The notes beneath the pieces were generated by a model, which worked only from the letters and a program-made list of their open reading frames with translations, was not told the DNA's origin and did no database searches. Source: CAIWHR01 sp963709525 (lineage in GTDB: Bacteria; Pseudomonadota; Gammaproteobacteria; Burkholderiales; Casimicrobiaceae). From it: a DNA stretch of 64,000 nt. This document shows positions 1-11,500 of this stretch, in pieces. Location: contig CAVPXB010000002.1 in the NCBI GenBank assembly GCA_963709525.1, positions 1 to 64,000 on the forward strand, given 5' to 3'. Position 1 is the first letter of the stretch, and every line of letters begins with the position of its first letter. The position numbers and the translations under genes are program-made.

Positions 1-3000
1 GCCACGGTCAACGAGGACGGCACGGTGGCCATCACACTTTCGGGCAGCGACATCGAAGGGGTGAGCACGCTGAGCTTCGCAATCGCGGTCAACCGGCCAC
101 GGCAGGGTGATCTCGTCGGTGCGGTGGCGACCTACACGCCGAGCGCCAACTACCACGGTGCGGACAGCTTCACCTTCAAGGCCAATGACGGCACGGTGGA
201 CTCGGCCCCGGCGACGGTGTCGATCACGGTGACCCCGGTCAACGACGCGCCGTCGGCCAATATCGGCAGCGGCACGGTCAGCGAAGACGGCACGGTGGAC
301 ATCACCTTGCGGGCAGCGACATCGACACGGGTGACACGCTGGGCTTCGCGATTGTCAGCCAGCCGGCGCACGGCAGCGTGACCCTGTTAGGCGCGGTGGC
401 GACCTACACGCCGGAAGCTAACTACAACGGCGTGGACAGCTTCACGTTCAAGGCCAATGACGGCACGGCGGACTCGGCCCCTGCGCTCGTGTCGCTCACG
501 GTCAGCCCGGTCAACGACGCGCCGTCGGCCATCGCCGGATCGGCCACGGTCAGCGAGGACGGCACGGTGGACATCACGCTTGCCGGCAGCGACATCGACA
601 CGGGTGACACCCTGGGCTTCGCGATTGCCAGCCAGCCGGCGCACGGCAGCGTGAGCTCTGTTAGGCGCGGTGGCGACCTACACGCCGGAAGCTAACTACA
701 ACGGCGTGGACAGCTTCACCTTCACGGCCAATGACGGCACGGCGGACTCGGCCCCTGCGTCGGTGTCGCTCACGGTCAGCCCGGTCAACGACGCGCCGTC
801 GGCTATCGCCGGATCGGCCACGGTCAACGAGGACGGCACGGTGGACATCACGCTTGCGGGCAGCGACATCGACACGGGTGACACGCTGGGCTTCGCCATT
901 GCCAGCCAGCCGGCGCACGGCAGCGTGAGCTGTTAGGCGCGGTGGCGACCTACACGCCGGAGGCCAACTACAATGGCGCGGACAGCTTCACCTTCAAGGT
1001 CAATGACGGCACGGCGGACTCGGCCCCGGCGCTCGTGTCGCTCACGGTGAGCCCGGTCAACGACGCGCCGTCGGCCATCGCCGGATCGGCCACGGTCAGC
1101 GAGGACGGCACGGTGGACATCACGCTGACCGGCAGCGACATCGACACGGGTGACACGCTGGGCTTTGCGATTGCCGGCCAGCCGGCGCACGGCAGCGTGA
1201 GCTTGTTAGGCGCGGTGGCGACCTACACGCCGGAGGCCAACTACAACGGCGCGGACAGCTTCACCTTCAAGGTCAATGACGGCACGGCGGACTCGGCCCC
1301 GGCGCTCGTGTCGCTCACGGTCAGCCCGGTCAATGACGCGCCGTCGGCCATCGCCGGATCGGCCACGGTCAGCGAGGACGGCACGGTGGACATCACGCTT
1401 ACCGGCAGCGACATCGACACGGGTGACACGCTGGGCTTCGCCATTGCCAGCCAACCGGCCACGGCAGCGTGAGCTTGTTAGGCGCGGTGGCAACCTACAC
1501 GCCGAGGCCAACTACAACGGCGCGGACAGCTTCACTTCACGGCCAATGACGGCACGGCGGACTCGGCCCCGGCGACTCGTGTCGATCACGGTCAGCCCGG
1601 TCAATGACGCGCCGTCGGCCATCGCCGGAGCGGCACGGTCAGCGGAGGACGGCACGGTGGACATCACGCTGACCGGCAGCGACATCGACCGGGTCGACAC
1701 GCTGGGCTTCGCGATCGTCAGTCAGCCGGCGCACGGCAGCGTGAGCTCTGTTAGGCGCGGTGGCGACCTACACGCCGGAGGCCAACTACAACGGCGCGGA
1801 CAGCTTCACCTTCAAGGCCAATGACGGCACGGCGGACTCGGCCCCTGCGCTTGTGTCGCTCACGGTCAGCCCGGTCAACGACGCGCCGTCGGCTATCGCC
1901 GGATCGGCCACGGTGAGCGAGGACGGCACGGTGGACATCACGCTCACCGGCAGCGACATCGACACGGGTGACACCCTGGGCTTCGCGATCGTCGGTCAAC
2001 CGGCCACGGCAGGGTGACTTGTTAGGCGCGGTGGCAACCTACACACCGAGGCAAACTACAACGGTGCGGACAGCTTCACCTTCAAGATGAACGACGGCAC
2101 GGTGGACTCGGCCCCGGCGACGGTGTCGATCACGGTGACCCCGGTCAATGACGCGCCGGTGGCCAATATCGGCAGCGGCACGGTGGCGAGGACGGCACGG
2201 TGGACATCACCCTGACCGGTAGCGACATCGACCCGGTTGACACGCTGGGCTTTGCGATTGTCGGTCAACCGGCCACGGCAGGGTGACTCTGTAGGCGCGG
2301 TGGCAACCTACACCCCGAGCGCAAACTACAACGGCGCGGACAGCTTCACGTTCAAGGCCAATGACGGCACGGTGGACTCGGCCCCGCGACTGGTCTCAGA
2401 TCACGGTGACCCCGGTCAACGACGCGCCAGTCGGCCAATCACCGGATCGGCCACGGTCAGCGAGGACGGCACGGTGGACATCACGCTTACCGGTAGCGAC
2501 ATCGACACGGGTGACACCCTGGGCTTCGCGATTGCCAGCCAGCCGGCGCACGGCAGCGTGAGCCTGTTGGCGCGGTGGCGACCTACACACCGGAAGCCAA
2601 CTACAACGGCGCGGACAGCTTCACCTTCACGGCCAATGACGGCACGGCGGACTCGGCCCCGGCACTTGTGTCGCTCACGGTCAGCCCGGTCAACGACGCG
2701 CCGTCGGCTATCGCCGGATCGGCCACGGTCAACGAGGACGGTACGGTGGACATCACGCTCACCGGCAGCGACATCGACACGGGTGACACCCTGGGCTTTG
2801 CGGTTGCCAGTCAACCGGCGCACGGCAGCGTGACCCTGTTAGGCGCGGTGGCGACCTACACGCCGGAAGCCAACTACAATGGCGTGGACAGCTTCACCTT
2901 CACGGCCAATGACGGCACGGTGGACTCGGCCCCGGCGCTCGTGTCACTCACGGTCAGCCCGGTCAACGACGCGCCGTCGGCCATCGCCGGATCGGCCACG

Positions 3001-6000
3001 GTCAGCGAGGACGGCACGGTGGACATCACGCTTACCGGCAGCGACATCGACACGGGTGACACCCTGGGCTTTGCGGTTGCCAGCCAGCCGGCGCACGGCA
3101 GCGTGAGCTTGTTAGGCGCGGTGGCGACCTACACGCCGGAGGCCAACTACAACGGTGCGGACAGCTTCACCTTCACGGTGAACGACGGCACGGCGGACTC
3201 GGCCCCTGCGCTTGTGTCGCTCACGGTCAGCCCGGTCAACGACGCGCCGTCGGCTATCGCCGGATCGGCCACGGTCAGCGAGGACGGCACGGTGGACATC
3301 ACGCTCACCGGCAGCGACATCGACACGGGTGACACCCTGGGCTTCGCGGTTGCCAGTCAACCGGCGCACGGCAACGTGAGCCTGTTAGGCGCGGTGGCGA
3401 CCTACACGCCGGAAGCCAACTACAATGGCGCGGACAGCTTCACCTTCACGGCCAATGACGGCACGGTGGACTCGGCCCCGGCGCTCGTGTCACTCACGGT
3501 CAGCCCGGTCAACGACGCGCCGTCGGCCATCGCCGGGTCGGCCACGGTCAGCGAGGACGGCACGGTGGACATCACGCTCACCGGCAGCGACATCGACACG
3601 GGTGACACGCTGGGCTTTGCGGTTGCCAGCCAGCCGGCGCACGGCAGCGTGAGCCTGTCAGGCGCGGTGGCGACCTACACCCCGGAAGCCAACTACAACG
3701 GCGCGGACAGCTTCACGTTCACGGTCAATGACGGCACGGCGGACTCGGCCCCGGCGCTCGTGTCGCTCACGGTCAGCCCGGTCAACGACGCGCCGTCGGC
3801 CATCGCCGGATCGGCCACGGTCAGCGAGGACGGCACGGTGGACATCACGCTCACCGGCAGCGACATCGACACGGGTGACACCCTGGGCTTTGCGATTGCC
3901 AGTCAACCGGCGCACGGCAGCGTGACCCTGTTAGGCGCGGTGGCGACCTACACGCCGGAAGCCAACTACAATGGCGCGGACAGCTTCACCTTCACGGCCA
4001 ATGACGGCACGGTGGACTCGGCCCCGGCGCTCGTGTCGATCACGGTCAGCCCGGTCAACGACGCGCCGTCGGCCATCGCCGGGTCGGCCACGGTCAGCGA
4101 GGACGGCACGGTGGACATCACGCTCACCGGCAGCGACATCGACACGGGTGACACCCTGGGCTTTGCGGTTGCCAGTCAACCGGCGCACGGCAGCGTGAGC
4201 CTGTCAGGCGCGGTGGCGACCTACACGCCGGAGGCCAACTACAACGGTGCTGACAGCTTCACGTTCAAGGTGAACGACGGCACGGCGGACTCGGCCCCTG
4301 CGCTCGTGTCGCTCACGGTCAGCCCGGTCAACGACGCGCCGTCGGCCATCGCCGGATCGGCCACGGTCAACGAGGACGGCACGGTGGACATCACGCTTGC
4401 GGGCAGCGACATCGACACGGGTGACACCCTGGGCTTCGCGATTGCCAGCCAGCCGGCGCACGGCAGCGTGACCCTGTTAGGCGCGGTGGCGACCTACACG
4501 CCGGAAGCCAACTACAACGGCGCGGACAGCTTCACCTTCACGGCCAATGACGGCACGGTGGACTCGGCCCCGGCACACGTGTCACGTCACGGTGAGCCCG
4601 GTCAACGACGCGCCGTCGGCTATCGCCGGATCGGCCACGGTCAACGAGGACGGTACGGTGGACATCACGCTCACCGGCAGCGATCTCGACACGGGTGACA
4701 CCCTGGACTTCGCGATTGCCAGCCAGCCGGCGCACGGCAGCGTGAGCCTGTCAGGCGCGGTGGCGACCTACACCCCGGAGGCCAACTACAACGGCGCGGA
4801 CAGCTTCACGTTCACGGCCAATGACGGCACGGCGGACTCGGCCCCGGCACTTGTGTCGCTCACGGTCAGCCCGGTCAACGACGCGCCGTCGGCTATCGCC
4901 GGATCGGCCACGGTCAACGAGGACGGTACGGTGGACATCACGCTCACCGGCAGCGACATCGACACGGGTGACACCCTGGGCTTCGCGGTTGCCAGTCAAC
5001 CGGCGCACGGCAGCGTGACCCTGTTAGGCGCGGTGGCGACCTACACGCCGGAGGCCAACTACAATGGCGCGGACAGCTTCACCTTCACGGCCAACGACGG
5101 CACGGCGGACTCGGCCCCGGCGCTCGTGTCACTCACGGTCAGCCCGGTCAACGACGCGCCGTCGGCCATCGCCGGATCGGCCACGGTCAGCGAGGACGGC
5201 ACGGTGGACATCACGCTCACCGGCAGCGACATCGACACGGGTGACACCCTGGGCTTCGCGGTTGCCAGCCAGCCGGCGCACGGCAGCGTGACCCTGTCAG
5301 GCGCGGTGGCGACCTACACGCCGGAAGCCAACTACAACGGCGCGGACAGCTTCACGTTCACGGTGAGTGACGGCACGGCGGACTCGGCCCCTGCGCTCGT
5401 GTCGCTCACGGTCAGCCCGGTCAACGACGCGCCGTCGGCCATCGCCGGATCGGCCACGGTCAGCGAGGACGGCACGGTGGACATCACGCTTGCGGGCAGC
5501 GACATCGACACGGGTGACACCCTGGGCTTCGCGATTGCCAGCCAGCCGGCGCACGGCAGCGTGACCCTGTTAGGCGCGGTGGCGACCTACACGCCGGAAG
5601 CTAACTACAACGGCGTGGACAGCTTCACGTTCACGGCCAATGACGGCACGGCGGACTCGGCCCCTGCGCTCGTGTCGCTCACGGTCAGCCCGGTCAACGA
5701 CGCGCCGTCGGCTATCGCCGGATCGGCCACGGTCAACGAGGACGGTACGGTGGACATCACGCTTGCGGGCAGCGACATCGACACGGGTGACACCCTGGGC
5801 TTCGCGATTGCCAGCCAGCCGGCGCACGGCAGCGTGAGCTTGTTAGGCGCGGTGGCGACCTACACGCCGGAAGCTAACTACAACGGCGTGGACAGCTTCA
5901 CGTTCACGGCCAATGACGGCACGGCGGACTCGGCCCCTGCGCTCGTGTCGCTCACGGTCAGCCCGGTCAACGACGCGCCGTCGGCCATCGCCGGATCGGC

Positions 6001-6420
6001 CACGGTCAGCGAGGACGGCACGGTGGACATCACGCTTGCGGGCAGCGACATCGACACGGGTGACACCCTGGGCTTCGCGATTGCCAGCCAGCCGGCGCAC
6101 GGCAGCGTGAGCTTGTTAGGCGCGGTGGCGACCTACACGCCGGAATCCAACTACAATGGCGTGGACAGCTTCACCTTCACGGCCAATGACGGCACGGCGG
6201 ACTCGGCCCCTGCGCTCGTGTCGCTCACGGTCAGCCCGGTCAACGACGCGCCGTCGGCCATCGCCGGATCGGCCACGGTCAGCGAGGACGGCACGGTGGA
6301 CATCACGCTCACCGGCAGCGACATCGACACGGGTGACACCCTGGGCTTCGCGATTGCCAGCCAGCCGGCGCACGGCAGCGTGAGCTTGTTAGGCGCGGTG
6401 GCGACCTACACGCCGCAGTC
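1..6420 (+). repeat. 273-bp tandem repeat array (91-aa cadherin-like units)
   Basis: The same nucleotide landmarks recur every 273 bp (for example at 2601, 2874, 3147, 3420, 3693, 3966, 4239), about 23.5 units. Units are nearly identical at DNA level, differing mainly at a few switch positions: SEDG/NEDG, TGSDI/AGSDI, NGAD/NGVD, FTAND/FTVND/FKVND. Units in 1-2,570 carry many single-base indels, while those from 2,575 on are mostly in frame. Confidence 0.93.
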
Positions 6421-8399
6421 CAACTACAGTGGACCGGACAGCTTCACCTTCACAGTGAACGACGGCACGGAGAACTCACTCCCCGCGACGGTTGAAATCA
6501 TGGTGAACAATGTGGCTGTCAATGATTTCACCAGGTGGCTGGCAGAACATGGTCTTGTCGCCGAGCCCGGAGCGGACTCTGACCACGATTCAATTAACAA
6601 TGCGGTCGAGTATGTCATCGGTGGCATTCCCGAAAACCGCATGGATGTCAATCTTCTGCCGACCGTGTCCCCGGTCGTGGCAGATCCTGATGCAAACGGA
6701 GTCAACTCCGATTATCTTCTCTTCACCTACCGCCGGACGGATCGGGCAAAGAACGATGCATCGACGACCATTAAGGTCGAATGGAGCACCGACCTTGCCG
6801 GTCAGTGGGCGAATGCCGTTGAAACGTCCGGTGTGGTGGTCGTTGAAGAGAACGACGGGTTTGAACCCGGCGTGGACCGGGTGAAAGTATATTTGCCACG
6901 TTCATTAGCAGTGAATGGCAAACTCTTCGCGCGCCTAGGGGTGTCCATCGACGTCATGCCGGTGAATGATCCCCCTGTGGCGCAGAATCAGGCGGTCACG
7001 GTCAACAAAAACGGCACGGTGGACATCACGCTCACCGGCAGTGATGTCGATGGCGACGTGCTGACGTTCGCGATGGCGTCCGCGCCTGCACACGGTAGCG
7101 TGATCCTGCTAGGTGCAGTGGCGACCTACACGCCGCAGTCCAACTACAGTGGACCGGACAGCTTCACCTTCACAGTGAACGACGGCACGGAGAACTCACT
7201 CCCCGCGACGGTTGAAATCATGGTGAACAATGTGGCTGTCAATGATTTCACCAGGTGGCTGGCAGAACATGGTCTTGTCGCCGAGCCCGGAGCGGACTCT
7301 GACCACGATTCAATTAACAATGCGGTCGAGTATGTCATCGGTGGCATTCCCGAAAACCGCATGGATGTCAATCTTCTGCCGACCGTGTCCCCGGTCGTGG
7401 CAGATCCTGATGCAAACGGAGTCAACTCCGATTATCTTCTCTTCACCTACCGCCGGACGGATCGGGCAAAGAACGATGCATCGACGACCATCAAGGTCGA
7501 ATGGAGCACCGACCTTGCCGGTCAGTGGGCGAATGCCGTTGAAACGTCCGGTGTGGTGGTCGTTGAAGAGAACGACGGGTTTGAACCCGGCGTGGACCGG
7601 GTGAAAGTATATTTGCCACGTTCATTAGCAGTGAATGGCAAACTCTTCGCGCGCCTAGGGGTGTCCATCGACGTCATGCCGGTGAATGATCCCCTGTGGC
7701 GCAAGAAGATCAGGCGGTCACGGTCAACAAAAACGGCACGGTGGACATCACGCTCACCGGCAGTGATGTCGATGGCGACGTGCTGACGTTCGCGATGGCG
7801 TCCGCGCCTGCACACGGTAGCGTGATCCTGCTAGGTGCATGGCGTATTACACGCCGCAGTCCAACTACAGTGGACCGGACAGCTTCACCTTCACATGAAC
7901 GACGGCACGGAGAACTCACTCCCCGCGACGGTTGAAATCATGGTGAACAATGTGGCTGTCAATGATTTCACCAGGTGGCTGGCAGAACATGGTCTTGTCG
8001 CCGAGCCCCGGAGCGGACTCTGACCACGATTCGATTAACAATGCGGTTGAGTATGTCATCGGTGGCATTCCCGAAAACCGCATGGATGTCAATCTTCTGC
8101 CGACCGTGTCCCCGGTCGTGGCAGATCCTGATGCAAACGGGGTCAACTCCGATTATCTTCTTTTCACCTACCGCCGGACGGATCGGGCGAGGAACGATGC
8201 ATCGACGACCATAAGGTCGAATGGAGCACCGACCTTGCCGGTCAGTGGACGAATGCCGTTGGAACGTCCGATGTGGTGGTCGTTGAAGAGAACGACGGGT
8301 TGAAACCGGCGTGGACCGGGTGAAAGTTTATTTGCCACGTTCATTAGCAGTGAATGGCAAACTTTTCGTGCGCCTTAGAGTTGATGTATTTATGCCCTG
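1..8399 (+). CDS. Giant cadherin-like repeat exoprotein (gene B), C-terminal part, left-arm copy
   Basis: The sequence enters inside the gene and reads to a TGA at 8397-8399. About 23 tandem 91-residue units (each with DGTVDITL, TYTPEANYNG, DSFTFTANDGT and VSPVNDAPSAIAGSATV motifs) are followed by three copies of a larger C-terminal module. Such cadherin-like/VCBS-type repeats belong to secreted or surface adhesins and are usually calcium-binding; the repeated acidic GSDIDTGD fits that. Frames are clean from about 2,575 to 7,690 (one slip near 4,590) but broken many times in 1-2,570 and after 7,690, always at one-base indels, so the breaks look like sequencing error rather than decay. The N-terminus and any signal peptide lie outside the window. 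The same gene occurs inverted at 24,619-28,140. The exact function is unknown; adhesion or biofilm matrix is an inference. Confidence 0.7.
6411..8396 (+). repeat. Three tandem 720-bp C-terminal modules of gene B
   Basis: The block beginning at 6,421 is repeated at 7,141 (exactly 720 bp later, nearly identical) and at about 7,862 (with several indels). Each unit encodes one cadherin-like half-repeat (NYSGPDSFTFTVNDGTENS), a hinge with NDFTRWLAEHGL and an acidic DSDHDSINNAVEYVIGG stretch, then a beta-rich domain (YLLFTYRRTDRAKNDAS ... KVYLPRSLAVNGKLFARLGV). The last copy ends with the stop codon. This hinge-plus-YRRTD architecture is typical of the C-termini of large exoproteins in Verrucomicrobiota, from memory of the family rather than a search. 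Confidence 0.9.
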
Positions 8400-8507
8400 A
8401 ATCATTGCTATATTTCACGCTGTTTCACCATAAAATAATAAAATCTACGGATTAAGCATGCATATTGTTAGTCTTACGCGTTGTACCCCCCCTAACCAAT
8501 TAATACC
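8400..8507 (+). promoter_or_regulatory. AT-rich spacer between gene B and gene A (left arm)
   Basis: This 108-bp gap is far more AT-rich than its surroundings (a CCATAAAATAATAAAATC run) and precedes the ATG of gene A. It is the natural place for a promoter, although no convincing -35/-10 pair or Shine-Dalgarno site stands out. The mirrored copy lies at 24,513-24,618 and differs by small indels. Confidence 0.4.
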
Positions 8508-11500
8508 ATGTACCAGCTCGTTACACCCCATGTGTCCAGGACTTTTCTCGTGGCAATGGTGCTCCTGTGTTGTGGAATGCCGGACCGAATCCATGGCGCG
8601 ACTAATCCAATCACCATCGAAAACGCGTTGACTGGAAATCTGCCGAGTGAATGGGATGTGAACGGGATTGGTGATCCTAGCATCCAGGGATTCGCCACGG
8701 ACATCAGCGTGAACCGTGGCAGTACGATATCGTTCAAAATCAACACCACCGCGACAGCATACCGGATTGATATCTACCGTCTTGGCTATTACGGCGGCCG
8801 CGGCGCACGGAAGGTGGCCACAGTGACGCCGTCGGCAAGCCTGCCCCAAATCCAACCGGCCTACGTGAGTGACCCGGTAACGGGACTCGTTGATTGCGGG
8901 AACTGGGTCGTTTCCGCCAGCTGGGCCGTGCCATCGACCGCCACCTCGGGTGTGTACATCGCTAGGCCGGTGCGGACGGAACCGGTGGTGCCAGTCACAT
9001 CGTGTTCATCGTTCGTAACGACGCCAGGGCCTCCGATTTCTCTTTCAAACCTCTGACACAACGTGGCATGCCTACAACAACTATGGCGGTGTCAATTTGT
9101 ATCGTGGCAACGGTCCGGCAAGAGATCTGGAAAATGGCCGGGCGTACAAGGTGAGTTACAACCGTCCGTTCAACAATCGTGGCTCAACGGCCTTTGGTGA
9201 ACGGGAGGGATTTCTCGTTCAACTCCGAGTATCCGATGATTCGTTGGCTTGAGGCCAATGGATACAACGTCAGCTACGCGTCGGGCATCGACACGGATCG
9301 GCGTGGTTCGGCGGCTCTCAAAACACACAAGGTTTTCCTGTCGGTAGGCCATGACGAATATTGGTCAGGGAGCAACGCACCAACGTGGAAACCGCGCTTG
9401 CAGCCGGGGTTCATCTGGGATTTTTTAGTGGCAATGAGGTCTATTGGAAGACGCGCTGGGAAAACAGCATCGCCGGCACGAGCACTTCCTATCGGACGCT
9501 GGTCTGCTACAAGGAGACCCACTCGGGTGCCAAGATTGATCCATCTGCCCAGTGGACAGGCACATGGCGTGATCCACGCTTCAGCCCGCCCTCTGACGGG
9601 GCCGTCCTGGAACGCCTTGACGGGCCATTTTGCCATCGATGCATTCCGGTATGATCCGATCCTCATTTCTTCAAGCGAGGGGAAGGCGAGGTTTTGGCGG
9701 AATACGGGGATTGATACGCTGGCTGACGGACAGACCGCGGAATTGCCAGCGGGCGTGCTGGGTTTGAGTGGGATAGGTGAAGGAAATGGATTCCGGCCGC
9801 CGGGTCTGTTTCGGTTGTCAACCACCACTCTTGGAGTGGATAGTTATCTCAAGGATTACGGCTCGGTCTTCGGGCCGGGTATCGGCACGCACAGTCTGAC
9901 GCTCTATCGTCATAGCAGTGGTGCGCTGGTATTTGGTGCGGGCACCATTCAATGGTCATGGGGGCTCGATGCGACACACGATATCGCGGGCCTGCGGCCG
10001 ACACGCGCATGCGGCAGGCTACCGTGAACCTCTTCGCGGACATGGGCGTCCAGCCGGCAACAATGCAAGCCGGCCTCTGGGAGCGACTCAGTCCACCGAC
10101 ACGATTGCCCCCACGTCGGTCATTTTTGTGCCGCCTGGAAAAACGGTGCAGCTGGGGACCCCGGTGACGACGTGGGACAGCCGCGGATACCGGAGGGGGA
10201 GGCCTGCTGGCGTCGAGGTGTCGTATGACGGAGGAACAACATGGCATCCGGCGAACGGGGCGGCGATTGGAGCGCGACGTGGACGCCGCGCACGCCAGGT
10301 GTGGTGAACATTCAAAGCCGTGCGGTCGATGACAGTGGAAGGATTGAGACTCCGGGGCCAGGTATCACTCTTACGGTCGCGAGCAGGCCCTCGTCCTATA
10401 GTTTATGGACGCCCGCAGACACGCCAACGGTTATTGATCAGCAGGATACGACCTCGTTGGAGCTCGGGGTACGGTTTCAAGCGGACCATGATGGCTGGAT
10501 CAAAGCGCTCCGTTTTTACAAGTGTCGGCCAATACCGGCCTCCATGTGGGGCATCTCTGGTCAAACGACGGAACTTTGCTCGCCACAGCGACCTTTACCA
10601 ATGAAACAGCCTCCGGTTGGCAGGAAGCGCAGTTGCCGACGCCATAGCGATTACTTCTGGAACCAAGTATGTCGCTTCATACCATCTTGACTCGGACATT
10701 TTGATGGATGTGGGCTATTTTGCTAACAAAGGACGTGATCAAGGTCCGCTGCACGCGTTGGCGAACAGTGCTGCCGAACCCAATGGGGTTTGCCATGCTG
10801 GCGAGAGCGCCTTTCCCACGAATACCTATCAGTCCAGCAACTATTGGGTTGATGTTGTTTATGCTTATAGCTTGACGACGGACACAACGCCGCCAGCCAT
10901 CACGTCGGTGTCACCGGCGGGAGGTGCCGCGAATGTGAGCACGCTCACGTCCGTGACCGCGCAGTTCAACGAGGAGATCAATCCGTGGACGATTGCGTCG
11001 TCGAACTACACTTACCCGTACCCGAACGCATTGTTCTCCTTGAATCCGCCGACTGACTCAGCTCACAAGGAAATGCTCAGGGATTTTCGGGCGGGCAACG
11101 ATCTGCGGTTTTCTCTGACCGCGGTTCCGGATGGCACCTACGATGTGTACGTCTGGACATTTGAGGACAACGGGTCTCAGACGGCCGAGTTGGCGGTGAA
11201 GGGAAGCGTCCTGGACACCTATACCAGTGGCCCGGCCGGACGCTGGGACCGTCTAGGACCCTACCCGGTGACCCTGAGCGATGGGGAAATCGATGTGCGC
11301 TTCAAGAGTGCCAGCGATGCGGCCTTAGTGAGTGGCATTGAAGTATGGAAAGGTGGGGGACCCCCTCGCCACCGCCACCCACCACCAGCACGTTCTTCCG
11401 TGCGATCAATTTGGGTGGTCCAGCCATGTCGATCAGTGGAAACACCTGGGAGGCAAACACAGCGGCGACTCCCAACTTTCTTCAACAGCTCCAAAATTGC

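Noticed and set aside
387..6339. Regular ladders of 62-85 codon minus-strand open frames across the cadherin repeats
   Set aside because: They recur with the 273-bp period and are antisense shadows of the repeat units; Arg/Asp-rich compositions are typical of shadow frames.
6510..7604. Repeated 124-codon plus-frame ORFs (starting MWLSMISPGGWQNM) in the C-terminal modules
   Set aside because: They are the +1 frame of the conserved module, repeated only because the module is repeated.
9274..9828. 184-codon minus-strand open frame inside gene A
   Set aside because: Antisense to the dimethylformamidase-like domain, with no ribosome site and no recognisable motif.
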